DNA from: Protonemura montana
Taxonomy: Eukaryota; Arthropoda; Insecta; Plecoptera; Nemouridae
Direction: 5' to 3'
Assembly (NCBI GenBank): GCA_947568835.1
Contig: OX387609.1
Span: 5,595,660-5,659,659, forward strand
Length of the DNA stretch: 64,000 bases
This document shows, piece after piece, positions 33,581-44,111 of the stretch. Both the position numbers and the translations under genes were made by a program. A model generated the notes under the pieces. The model saw only the letters and a list, made by a program, of their open reading frames with translations. It made no database searches and was not told where the DNA came from. Numbering within the stretch: the first letter of the stretch is position 1; every line of letters starts with the position of its first letter.

Positions 33581-34132
33581 GAAACTGTTGCCATGACGAC
33601 TTCCAATCACATGCAGTGAAATTCAGAAGTTTCTGTGAGCTAGAGATCCAACTTATAGTTCAAAATTTTTTTGAAACTGTTGCCATGGTGACTTCCAATC
33701 ACATGCAGTGAAATTCAGATGTTTCTGTGAGCTAGAGATCCAACTTATAGTTCAACATTTTGTTGAAACTGTTGCCATGGTGACTTCCAATCACATGCAG
33801 TGAAATTCAGATGTTTCTGTGAGCTAGAGATCCAACTTATAGTTGAACATTTTGTTGAAACTGTTGCCATGACGACTTCCAATCACATGCAGTGAAATTC
33901 AGATGCTTCTGTGAGCTAGAGATCCAACTTATAGTTCAACATTTTGTTGAAACTGTTGCCATGGTGACTTCCAATCACATGCAGTGAAATTCAGATGTTT
34001 CTGTGAGCTAGAGATCCAACTTATAGTTCAACATATTGTTGAAACTGTTGCCATGGTGACTTCCAATCACATGCAGTGAAATTCAGATGTTTCTGTGAGC
34101 TAGAGATCCAACTTATGGTTCAACATTTTGGT
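33581..34132. repeat. Minisatellite, 92-bp unit, six copies
   Basis: Six consecutive units of exactly 92 bp start with 'gaaactgttgccatg' at 33581, 33673, 33765, 33857, 33949 and 34041 and differ at only a few positions. The array ends 175 bp above the first ankyrin-gene exon, so it is probably intronic. Confidence 0.95.
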
Positions 34133-34306
34133 AAAACCAGATCTTAGAAGCTTAGTGGGCGTTGTTTAATAAGGTTTTTCTAATTACTTCACTTGTTTAA
34201 GAAGAAAAATAGAAAACATAAAACATAATTAATAATAGCAAGTTAATAATAAATACAAAAATAATTCAATAAGTGTTTATTTTAGTATTCCATAACACAG
34301 GCACAG

Positions 34307-36188
34307 GTTGGCCGTGAAGCTAGCGGATCAAACAAAGAAGTCACAGTGAAGGCGTCGCAGGCTGGAGCGTCGTCATCCATGGACCACCAGACGCCTGACG
34401 ATGCTGTCGACAGCGCAGATGTCCTTCGTGACGAGGTGAGTGGTTTTCTTTGCTTAAGAACGGAATGTCTGCATTAGGTTAATTCGATTTCAAATAAACT
34501 TCTAAATTCACGCTTACATTTGAGCTAATATGCCATCTAGCCTACATCCATGATCCATCTAGCCTTGATCCTTCTATGCCATCATGCCATTCATACGAGT
34601 TCCATTTATGGGTCATTCCATGACAATTCAAACAATTTTTTTGGAAAATTGACCGTCCCCTCTCAGAAATTGGTACGATGGTGCCCTCATCGTTTCTAAT
34701 GTTGATCTTTTTTTTTGTTTGCCTTTGAGTCAAGTGGTTCGCCCAGTACGGCCCCGAAACGGCGGGACGGCACTGAATTTTGGGGTGCACGCGCTGCTTT
34801 TCTTTCTCAAATTGCGTTGGCTGTAGTTAACAAAGATTAATAAAAAAAAAGCAATTTTCTTGAAAATCGATGAAGTTTTGTTTCATAACACATAAATTTC
34901 GTTTCTTAAAAAAATTAAAAATACCTCACTTCCCCCTTTTTATTTTTTCTACCCTTATTCTACCCTTCAAAGCACCAATTTTATTTTCTTGCTAAAATTC
35001 TTTTTAAGGGCTATCGGTTAAAACTCCATTTATTAAAAGTTTCAGAATGGAAAAAAGAGAGAATTTTTAGATAAAAATGAAAAAGCATGGCCGTGTTTCT
35101 AAAATCGCATTTGGGTCATTCCATATCAAGTGTCCGTCACTCAAAACCTTCACTATCTCAGAATTAAATAAAATTTTTAGGAGGTTTAGATCACCGGAAA
35201 TTAAAACCCATTTACAAATTCTTTTGCCACACGCCTAGCGGTTTGCAGGTGGCAGGGGATGGTGAAACCAAATATTTTACTTTTTGCCCCGCACGGCCAT
35301 TCACTATATTCACTCTAGCGTTTGAACAAATAAACTTAAAAGAATGGGACAAGTTCCAAAATGATAATCGTGCTTTGATCAACAAGAAAAAAAAATTAAA
35401 TAGTTTCTTTCTTATCAGGCTCAGGGGTGTAAAAATTTCACTCTTAATTTTCAACCCTTAATTTAGCTTAATTAAGTTTTTTCTAATTACTTCACTTGTT
35501 TTTGAAGAAAAATAGAAAACATGAAACACAATTAATAATAACAAGTTAGTAATAACTACAAAAATAATGCAATAAGTGTTTATTTTAGTAATCTTCTAAC
35601 ACAGGTTTCATTACACAGGCACAGGTTGGCCGTGAAGCTAGCGGATCAAAGCTACTCTTGGAGAAGGGAGCGAACGTTGAGTGCCGTGACAAGGAAGGCT
35701 TGACCCCACTTCACCTTACAGCACGGAGTGGCAAGCGTGACATGGTGAAGCTGCTCTTGGAGAAGGGAGCGAACGTTGAGTGCCGTGACAAGGAAGGCTT
35801 GACCCCACTTCACCTTACAGCACGGAGTGGCAAGCGTGGCATGGTCAAGCTGCTCTTGGAGAAGGGAGCGGACGTTGAGTGCCGTGACAAGGAAGGCTTG
35901 ACCCCACTTCACCTTGCAGCACGGAGTGGCAAGCGTGACATGGTGAAGCTGCTCTTAGAGATGGGAGCGAACGTTGAGTGCCGTGACAAGGAAGACTTGA
36001 CCCCACTTCACCTTACAGCACGGAGTGGCAAGCGTGACATGGTCAAGCTGCTCTTGGAGAAGGGAGCGAACGTTGAGTGCCGTGACAAGGAAGGCTGGAC
36101 TCCATTTAACTGGGCCTCGTCGAGGGGAGTTTTGGAGGTCGTATCCGTGTTGTTGCGTTACGGCGCTGGCGTCAACCCTATTGATTGA
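34307..36188 (+). CDS. Ankyrin-repeat protein, last two visible exons
   Basis: Exon A (34307-34435, 43 codons, phase 0 both sides) reads VGREASGSNKEVTVKASQAG, then SSSMDHQTPDDAVDSADVL and RDE before a gtgagt donor. The final exon (35625-36188, 188 codons with stop) begins with the same VGREASGS and then has five ankyrin repeats of 33 residues (units start 35649, 35748, 35847, 35946, 36045) with the canonical G-x-TPLHL-A/T-AR-SG pattern and LLLEKGANVE, ending in YGAGVNPID. The first four repeats are almost identical in DNA, so the array expanded recently by 99-bp steps. Ankyrin stacks bind proteins; the partner is unknown. Upstream exons were not found, so the start is missing. The fifth repeat is a diverged cap. 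Confidence 0.7.
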
Positions 36189-36253
36189 CATGGGTGGACA
36201 CGGCTTTAAGTGGCCACAGAACTTTTTCACAGAGATGAGATGATGTAAGTGAT

Positions 36254-36259
36254 AATAAA
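36254..36259 (+). terminator. Polyadenylation signal of the ankyrin gene
   Basis: AATAAA lies 66 bp past the stop codon in 'gtgataataaagtgataa'. It is the first such hexamer downstream, which supports the preceding exon being terminal. Confidence 0.55.
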
Positions 36260-36826
36260 GTGATAAATGTGAAAGAAAAACATACACCAATGGCTGTCAA
36301 AACCCAAAAGTTGTAAGGCACCACAGTTTTTTTTATTGTATATATATTTTTTTTACATATTTTGTGAACAAATTAGAGAATTTTTGTCTCTATGCCCTAA
36401 GATTATTTTAAGATAAACGCTAGCTGGTGACACGAGACACAAGATTCGGACTTGCTTCTGGACTTAAGTATGTTGTTCGCTCTTCTATTCTCATTAAAAA
36501 GCAAATATGAAACAATTATGAGGCGCGTGGTCTTTGTGCGATGGACTTTCTAGGACTCGAATTCTATCGAATTTCTGGGTCATTCCATATCAAGTGCCCG
36601 TCACTCAAAACCTTCCCTATCTCAGAATTAAATGAAATTTTTAGGAGGTTTAGATCACCGGAAATTAAAACCTCTTTACAAATTCTTTTGCCACACGCCT
36701 AGCGGTTTGCAGGTGGCAGGGGATGGTGAAACCAAATATTTTAATTTTTGCCCCGCACGGCCATTCACTATATTCACTCTAGCGTTTGAACAAACAAAAT
36801 TAAAAGAATTGGACTTGTTCTAAAAT

Positions 36827-37877
36827 GATCTTCTTATAAGAGATCGGAGTGACCTTTTCCCTGCCTCTCGTCGCAACCTCTACTTCCCGGGACTTAATCC
36901 CTTCCACTGCGACGCCCCCAATTTCTAAGATTCGGTCGCATGTTGCTTGACATCATAATATCAGAGGACGTTGCGACGGTGACGTCTCCGTGAACGGCGT
37001 CGACGCTTCAACTTCTGTCAATCCAGGTGGTCCTGATTACTAGTGATCGTAGCATCGGTGCAAATGATAGAGTAGCTCTGCCTCGGCACTTCGCCTAAAT
37101 GTTTAAGCAACCCGTGTAGCATAAAGGTAGCAGGAGTTGCCTACCATGGCAGGCGTTATTAGTAATTGTAGTTTGCTTGGAAATTATCGCAATATTTGCA
37201 AGTCATGCAAGTATAGTTTTACGGGGTTTATTCTTGTACGGAGCTAATGCATGGATGATGATGAGGATGATGATGAAACTAACCGAGTCGAGAAGGGAGG
37301 AGGGGAAACACGTTGCAGTCACGTAGCCTACACCAAGGGGACCACCCGCTTAAAGTCACTTCCCAAGAAGAGGGTTTGACCAAATAGGCAGTTTGGCTTA
37401 TTCTTTGGCTTTCAGCGAATGGTAATATTGCTAATGAACAGTCCGTTGTAATAAGTGGATCCAAAATTACGTTTTTGAAAACTAAGTAAATAAATGTATC
37501 CCAATTCGAGACAGGGAAAGACTATCCTATTGTTTAATTATTCTCGTGCATCGCGCGCCATCAAGAAGATTTTCTTCTATGCAAGTAGCTCAATGGGTTA
37601 GAGCAACACCCGCGATGGTTGGAGATCGGGGTTCGGGTCCCCGTTTGGGCATCAATTTTTTTAGAGGGTTTCTAATAATAAAATCTATTGGTGTTGCGAG
37701 CTGCCATCTTCTATATAAACATGTGATAGTACTTTCAACCATTCCTTCTCGTAAGCCCCGAGTGTCAGCTTGTTTCCCTTGCCATGCACGAGAAACTCAC
37801 TAACGGCTTTGTTAACTTTCAACCTCAACAATGTTAACAAGATAATTTGCAAACGTAGCCTTGGAAACATCCACTAG
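36827..37877. other. No gene seen; SINE fragments
   Basis: A decayed minus-strand 5S-SINE 3' half lies at about 37249-37385 ('gatgatgaggatgatgatga', 'gaagggaggaggggaaacac', 'cgtagcctac'). The tRNA-like SINE at 37571-37690 is listed separately. Otherwise no feature is seen. Confidence 0.5.
37571..37690 (+). mobile_element. tRNA-derived SINE head and linker
   Basis: A box 'tagctcaatgggttagagc' and B box 'ggggttcgggtccccg' are intact and correctly spaced for RNA polymerase III, followed by 'gggcatcaattttt' and a TAA-rich tail. The leader before 'ctatgcaagtag' is missing, so this is a 5'-truncated copy. Confidence 0.7.
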
Positions 37878-38295
37878 CTGCTAATCTCTGAACTAAATAT
37901 ACACTGGCAAACCATAGCAACAAAATGTGGCTGATATGCAAGAATTATTTGTCAATCTCTGTCTGGGGTCGGTAGTGCACTCCTGAAAACGTAGCTAATG
38001 CGGGTCAAGATTCGGGACCCGGGACGGCGATAAGTCTTCTGAGCTGTAATGTTGAACTCTCTCAATACACCCGCATGTCTTTGTGGCACGCACGCATTGC
38101 AATAGGGTCTAATGATCTACGTGGTCGTGGGGTAGTTGATATGGTGACTGCTAGAACCGTATTTCGCGATCAAAGCGTCCAGGCCGGCGCAATGCCGGGT
38201 CGATTGAGTCGATTCTATTGGTGGTATTGCTGCGAGACCCATCTCGGGATCTCGGGACAACCGCCGACGGTGACATATTATATTTAACATAGGTG

Positions 38296-38392
38296 CCACC
38301 AATCAAATCGACTCCATCGACTCGGCATTGCGTCGGCCTGGACGCTTTGATCGCGAAATACGGTTCTCGCTTCCGTCCTGTGAGGTACTACC
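38296..38392 (+). pseudogene. ATAD2-like AAA+ exon fragment in the spacer
   Basis: Plus strand reads [20 protein letters not shown] then IRFSLPS up to a 'tcct-gtgagg' donor. This is the sensor-1 to arginine-finger segment of an AAA+ domain, and the '[16 protein letters not shown]' wording is typical of ATAD2/Yta7 proteins. It keeps both finger arginines. The Walker motifs are absent, so it is a fragment. The following 'ctggacccctgttctgtaac' also occurs after the 48.8 kb copy, so intron sequence was copied too. Confidence 0.7.
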
Positions 38393-38431
38393 TGTCTTCC
38401 CAACCTGGACCCCTGTTCTGTAACTTGAAAA

Positions 38432-38865
38432 TTATTTATTTGTGGTGTTTATCGTCGCACTGTTTTGACATCTGGCCATGCTGCACTGGTCTAATGGCGT
38501 CGGTGAATGAGTGATGATGAGGATAATGATGAACCTTATCTAGCCTAGAAGGGAGGAGGGGAAACCCGGTGTCGGCACGTAGCCTACTTCTGTCGAAGAG
38601 CATCAAGGAGACCACCGGTTTAACGTCCCTTCCGAAGGACGGTACAACTCGAACAGCAGGATTCCTCCACAAATACATGCTGTCGAGAGGTTGATAAGCA
38701 AGACGAATGAAGTTGCTCTACTAACTTTCATCCCTCCAACCTCTCTCCCGAACAGAACTGGTCATGTGTATGATGGTCACCCATCCAATACCTGACTCAG
38801 TGCAGTGTTGCTTAACGTCGGTGATCTAACGAGAGCCGGTGTTTCCAACACACCGAACCGTTCGG
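38432..38865 (-). mobile_element. 5S-derived SINE inserted in the inverted-repeat spacer
   Basis: A complete minus-strand copy from the 'caccgaaccgttcgg' head to the TAA-type tail. It is flanked by a perfect 13-bp target duplication, TGTAACTTGAAAA, at 38419-38431 and 38866-38878. The empty site can be seen in the related sequence at 48855-48870, where 'ctgtaacatagaatgagaat' is uninterrupted. The insertion therefore postdates the exon duplication. Confidence 0.92.
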
Positions 38866-39105
38866 TGTAACTTGAAAAGAGAATGAGAATAAGATAATAT
38901 TGGACTTTTAATTTCTTTTGATTACAATTTAACAAATGTAGGTCTATCAACCTTTAATTTTTTTCCCAATGAAAACAAGTTGCAGAATAGGGGTACCGCT
39001 CAGACTGCACCAAAGCTTGGGAGATGCATTAGTTCCTGTGAGAGTTATGACAAATGACAATTATCATATGTCACCGTCGGCGGTTGTCCCAAGATCCCAA
39101 GATGG

Positions 39106-39193
39106 GTCTCGCAGCAATACCACCAATAGAATCGACTCAATCGACCCGGCATTGCGCCGGCCTGGACGCTTTGATCGCGAAATACGGTTCTAG
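39106..39193 (+). pseudogene. ATAD2-like AAA+ exon fragment in the right arm
   Basis: Reads [20 protein letters not shown] then DREIRF and stops at TAG. The mirror copy occupies 38148-38238 on the minus strand in the left arm. Both keep the arginine pair and end at the same base, 'tacggttct', showing the fragment was already trimmed when the arms formed. Confidence 0.7.
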
Positions 39194-39464
39194 CAGTCAC
39201 CATATCAACTACCCCACGACCACGTAGATCATTGGACCCTATTGCAATGCGTGCGTGCCACAAAGACATGCAGGTGTATTGAGATAGGTCAACATTTCAG
39301 CTCAGAAGGCTTATCGCCGTCCCGGGTCTATTAACTCGACCCGCATTAGCTACGTTTTCAGGAGTGCACTACCAACCCCAGTCAGAGGTTGACAAATATT
39401 TCTTGCATATCAGCCACGTTTTGTTGCTATGGTTTGCCAGTGTATATTTAGTTCAGAGATTAGC

Positions 39465-40220
39465 ATTGGGGAGCGTGCAGAGATAATCCAGGTGCACACT
39501 GCCCAGTGGAGTCCGCGAATGGTTGCTGAGCAGCGCACCTGGCGGCGAGAATGCACGGCCAGTGCGGTGCCGATCTGCACGCGATTTGTGGTGAAACGCT
39601 GATTTGCTGTTTGCGACGCAAGCACCCAGTAATCGTCAACGATTTTAGGTTGCTCGGTTTATAAACACGTTAGAAAATAAAGATTAACAAACATTTGTAT
39701 TATTATATTACATAATATTCTATGAATAAACTGTATTTCGAGTATTTATGTGCAATTAAACACTGGTGCAGTTTGCTTTTTATGTCATTGTCGTTTTCAC
39801 TCGGAGATCTTACGTGCAAATTCCATCGTAAACACTTTTATCATTAGCTCTTCGATCCCGTGCCTCCTTCTCAACTCACTTGACGACGTCCTCTAGTTCC
39901 TGCCACAGAGCAGTGCCTCATCAACTCCTGTCTACAAACCGACTCTCCAAATCATGTCTCCAAGCGCCTCCACTCACCTCTAGTAGTCGCCGGTCGTCAC
40001 CGTGGTCCGCCCAGCAGTTGAACCGCGCGCTTAGAGCACCGTATACTCGCTCCAGGGGCAAACTGGGATATCCGGAGGTAGCCACCACAAGATACTGAAG
40101 CAGGACGCGCCGCTCATCTCCGAGCCGGCCCTCGTGCTGATCACCTTGCGATGCGCACTTGCTCGACTGGGAAAAAAGTCGGCACATTATGATTGTGGCA
40201 TCAGTGGCCATCACGTCCGT
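39465..40220. other. GC-rich patches; one open frame of unknown origin
   Basis: 39465-39640 and 39880-40190 are markedly GC-richer than the surroundings. The second is open on the minus strand from 40280 to 39921 and includes LLQYLVVATSGYPSLPLERV followed by WADHGDDRRLLEVSGGAW. I do not recognise it. It may be another captured gene fragment next to the inverted repeat, or chance in GC-rich DNA. Confidence 0.3.
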
Positions 40221-40233
40221 TGGTGTGATAAGG

Positions 40234-40847
40234 TATATATATATATATTTGTGGTATTTAACGACGCACTGTTTTGACATCTGGCCTTGCGGGACTGGTC
40301 TTATGGCGTCGGTGAATGAGTGGATGATGATGAACCTAGCCTAGCCTAGAAGGGAGGAGGGGAAACACAGTGCCGGCACGTAGCCTACTTCTGTCGAAGA
40401 GCATCAAGGGGACCACCGGCTTAACGTCCCTTCCGAAGGATGGTACAACTCAAACAGCAGATTTCCTCCACACATCCATGCTATCGGAAGTTGATAAGCA
40501 AGGTGAAAGAAGTTGATGTACTAACTTTCATCCCTCCAACCTCTCTCCCGAACAGAGCTGGACATGTGTATGATGGTCACCCATTCATTACCTGAACCAG
40601 CGCAGTGTTGCTTAAATTTCATTCCTCCAACCTCTCTCACGAACAGAACTGGTCATGTATATGATGGTCATCCATCCATTACCTGAACCAGCGCAGTGTT
40701 GCTTAAATTTCATTCCTCCAACCTCTCTCAAGAACAGAACTGGGCATGTGTATAATGGTCACCCATCCAATACCTGACTCAGCGCAGTGTTGCTTAACTT
40801 CGGTGATCTAATGAGAACCGGTGTTTCCTACACACTGAACCGTTCGG
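40234..40847 (-). mobile_element. 5S-derived SINE with an internal triplication
   Basis: A minus-strand copy flanked by TGGTGTGATAAGG at 40221-40233 and 40848-40860, a perfect 13-bp target duplication. The promoter-proximal region is present three times in tandem with a 91-bp period (start points near 40526, 40617 and 40708), each unit including the 5S-like C box and part of the A box. This makes the element about 180 bp longer than the others. Confidence 0.92.
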
Positions 40848-40860
40848 TGGTGTGATAAGG

Positions 40861-41495
40861 CCAGTAACAGAACCTGCCGTTGCCACGCAAAGACTGTTTT
40901 TGGCGCCAAAAGGACTTAATCTCTGTGTTCTGCCTCGGGTAATACCTGGCCTGGTATAGCCAATGGGTTTCCTATCAGTCAAAATTGGGGCGTTGATGCG
41001 AACAACTGGAACAAATCTTTTTTAGAATTGCTTCACCTCTCAAAGTAAGATTTTTGTTTGGGCATACTCGGTTTTGTGTATGGCGTTGCTCGGTTGATAT
41101 TGTGAATGCGGACCCTTGGTTCGCTGATTGTAAAGGCTCTAAGGTATATGAGGCATATTTACTTCCGGTCCGTTGTCACTGCCATGCAGTAAAATCGCCC
41201 ATTGCGTGCGCTGGTAAGATCGCACTACAACGCAGAACATATCGTATCTTGTAAAGGTTTGCAACAAGTTTTGCAACTAAAGTCAGAATATCACATATTT
41301 TTATCTCCCGATCGGTTCTATTTTGAGACGTTGCCTATGCCTAAAATGCAAAAGCTATATTTTATGAAATTGTGTCAAGTAGCTGGGAACGAGTGGAGTT
41401 GTTAGGAAATTTAGTTTGCCTGTGAAAACTTTGAAGCAATTCGTGGTACGCGTGAGTGACACGGGACTGCCTATACGCACGGTTAATCCAACCAT
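40861..41495. other. No gene seen
   Basis: Moderate GC, short open frames at 41054-41405 without splice context or known motifs. Nothing else visible. Confidence 0.45.
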
Positions 41496-41499
41496 GACA

Positions 41500-41700
41500 A
41501 ATTTCAACTGAAATAATCGTCTAAAACGAGGCGAAGATTTGTCTCTTCGTACCAGGCGAGTAGCCGACAGAAGAGTATCGCCTGAAACCTACTGCATCGC
41601 CGTGCAAGTGACGTCACAACACGTGCTCGATCGACCCCGCCTCGTACAATCGATCGACTGAAGCTCGGCTCCCATTGGCTGACCGGTTTTCGAAGTGGAT
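41500..41700 (-). repeat. Dispersed promoter-like repeat, copy 1
   Basis: On the minus strand it runs: 'ggtcagccaatgggagccgag' (CCAAT box), 'gaggcggggtcgatcgagca', TGACGTCA (41609-41616, a CRE palindrome), 'ctgtcggct', 'cgcctggtac', 'cgttttagac-atttcag'. The same order is found at 54080-54290 and, cut by the N gap, at 52590-52669. No first exon is seen. Confidence 0.65.
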
Positions 41701-41917
41701 TGAGGTGATAAAAACAATGGCGTCCACGGCTGCTATCACAGACCAAATGTTTTCCAGGCATGCAGATGCTAAAGATCTGCAAATTCTCGTACTTTAATTG
41801 CGGAAATTTAATTATATCACTTTTACCTGTGTTAGCATTTGTTAGATGTGAGTGTTCTTGACCAAATCAAGTCACACGGCGGGTCCAATTGTTTACGAGC
41901 CCTCCTCGAATCGTCAC

Positions 41918-42165
41918 ACCGGACGGTTTGGCGTGTTGGAAACACCGGTTCTCATGAGATCACCAACGTTAAGCAACACTGCTCAGCGTCAGGTATTGGA
42001 TGGGTGACCATCATTCAAGTGACCACTTCTGTTCGTGAGAGAGGTTGGAGGGATGAAAGTTAGTACAGCAACTTTATTCGCTTTCCTTATCAAACACTCG
42101 ACTGCATGGATTTGTGGAGGAATCCTGCTGTTCGAGTTGTACCTTCCTGAAAGCCTTTCTGGAAA
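41918..42165 (+). mobile_element. 5S-derived SINE, 3'-truncated
   Basis: Begins 'accggacggtttggcgtg' with the 5S-like boxes and body, and breaks off after 'ctgttcgagttgtaccttcc'. The 3' domain and tail are absent. Confidence 0.8.
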
Positions 42166-44111
42166 ATACCTAAATTTCAGCCGAACTTCTCCATTTATAT
42201 TCTCACCGTTTTCACAATGCTAAAGGCCAAGCAAGTTAAGATGAAAATAGAAGTATCTGATTGGGTGTAACCATGGGGACGAATCTCATAAATTAAGTTG
42301 GACATATTAAAACTGCCCGTTAGTATAAATGTTGCCCAAAGTTGTACCTATATGCACCCTCAAGTTAAGAAAAGGAGAGAAATTAGATTTATAGTTTTGT
42401 GAAAGGTTTTGACAAACAAACCGTTACCAAACTTTTAACTCTTGTTTATTTTTATCTTTTAAAGTGGATGGATTTAATTCTTATTGAATGGCACACAAAA
42501 TAATATGTGTACATACCCAGTTTTTATCACCAACTCTCCCATTCCTATGGGGTGGTAATACATGAATACTACCATGTAGCAAGCGTGTTTACCACATTCA
42601 ATGCTAAAAGATAAGATATGCTTTAAGAATCATTAATGACAGACAAATATTAGATAGAGTTATTTAAAATTAATATGAACATAATGTAAAAGAAATACAT
42701 AATATGAAATAAACATAAAGAAACAAAATAAATTAAAGACTTCTGGAAGCTACGTCGTTATCGTTGCACGAATAAAGTGCCCAATTACACTAATTTACCC
42801 CAGAGTTTTTAATTCACTGATGTCTGCCACCTATTTCTCTTGTATTTATAGCAACATTGCATTGTTGCATCACCAAAAGTCATCTTTAAATTCACTGCCA
42901 TCCAAAAATGAACTGTCGTCAGAAGGAATTTTTTTTCATTTGATTTTAACAAGTGTGGCTTTAGTACCTGGTCTCTGACAGGCCCATTGGGTGAGACATC
43001 TCAGTCACAAAAATCAAAATAATTATCATAATGCCTCACTTTTTAAAACAACTTTCAACCCTTGTCCTATACCATGCAGTACTGATAGTGCATGGTGGCA
43101 TAACAGCATTACCACCCATTTTTATGAATAGAACTCGTAATAATAATGAAAATCCTGTTTGAAAGCTCAGAAATGATAGTAAATATATCAAGCTTAGCTA
43201 AAAATCATTTGTATTCAAAAAATTAAAGCGTACATGCATCGGTAAGCCCTTAAAGGCAGCGAGCGAGCGAACTGATTATTGTGGTGTGATATGTAGCTTC
43301 TTTTACCGTCAATCCACAAATCTAAGCGCAAGCGATTTGAGGTATGCGTAAGTTTTACCGAACTTGGAATCGGCAGAAAAAAAAAAACAGAAATGGTGGT
43401 AATAGTGTCTTACCATCATGCCTAGAAGAATTAACAAACAAAACAAATTCTTATTGGTCGTTGCCAAGCAAAAAAAAAAAAAAAAAATACAATTTAAATG
43501 ACTGTTAGGTTTATGACAGAACACTGAAAAATCGGCCCTCATATTGGAGAGTTATAGGATATATTCATTGAGTAGATTCACATGATAGAGTTCTACAGTC
43601 AGAGCTTGGTGGCCGGATGGCGCTTGCTGCCGTCCTTCTTAACAAACCTCTACATAAATACTTACTTACTTAATACTTTAATACTTTTAATACTTACGGC
43701 TCAAAATATCGATTTAATTGTATCGGTCGTTGACGTAAGCATAACAAATTATAAATAAAAAATAGTTCAACATAAGCACTGGGCCTCTGACTGATTGGAC
43801 TCCCATTGTTAGAGCAGAGACCTGCTGGGAGACTGCCGAGTTGTGTACCTATATAAAGATCAGTGTCGAGCAGGGAACTTAGGGTTGTTAAATCCTGTCA
43901 GCCTGTTTCGAACGACGTGGTAACGGTCAGTCAGAGCAAGCTTGATACAATTACCTGAAGCAGATGTGTACTATTTTATTGCTCTTTGCTGATTGATGAT
44001 GATGATAATGATGATGACTACTGGTTTGGCGGTGGTGGCTTGCCTTGTTCTATGTTAAATTCATATATTGAATATTGAATATTAATATTGAATATGTTGT
44101 TCTTTCATAGA
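42166..44111. other. No gene seen; dispersed repeats
   Basis: 42235-42330 resembles 57278-57350 ('gttaagatg-aaata-aagta', 'attgg-tgtaaccatgg'). 43435-43535 resembles the segment at 51598-51712 inside the intron of glycine-rich gene 2 ('caaattcttattggtcgttgcc'). A poly(A) run is at about 43471-43487. No coding region is supported. Confidence 0.5.

Larger units (their letters stand above)
34165..36826 (+). repeat. 1.3-1.5 kb tandem duplication around the ankyrin exons
   Basis: The intron and splice acceptor before exon A (34165-34340) are repeated before the last exon (35470-35657), including 'taattacttcacttgttt', 'aataagtgtttattttagta' and 'ggcacag' plus 32 exon bases to GGATCAAA. Likewise 35112-35355 recurs at 36577-36826 ('gggtcattccatatcaagtg', 'ccacacgcctagcggtttgc'). 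The two exons differ fully after GGATCAAA, so an ankyrin segment was gained or replaced in one copy. 'gggtcattcca' alone also occurs at 34611, and a related 'gggttattcca' at 44419. Confidence 0.85.
37880..39464. repeat. Large inverted repeat carrying ATAD2-like exon copies
   Basis: Arms 37880-38277 and 39066-39464 are reverse complements over about 398 bp with few mismatches. Examples are 'gctaatctctgaactaaata', 'acgtagctaatgcgggt' and 'ggtcgtggggtagttgata'. Each arm carries a copy of an AAA+ exon ([20 protein letters not shown]), facing outward from the left arm on the minus strand and from the right arm on the plus strand. The spacer carries a third copy. The spacer is 788 bp, of which 447 is a later SINE plus its duplicated target. 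No transposase is seen; a foldback-type or segmental origin is inferred. Confidence 0.85.

Noticed and set aside
39921-40280. Minus frame as a real gene
   Set aside because: Open and GC-rich but without recognisable domain, start or splice context; noted only as a possible captured fragment.
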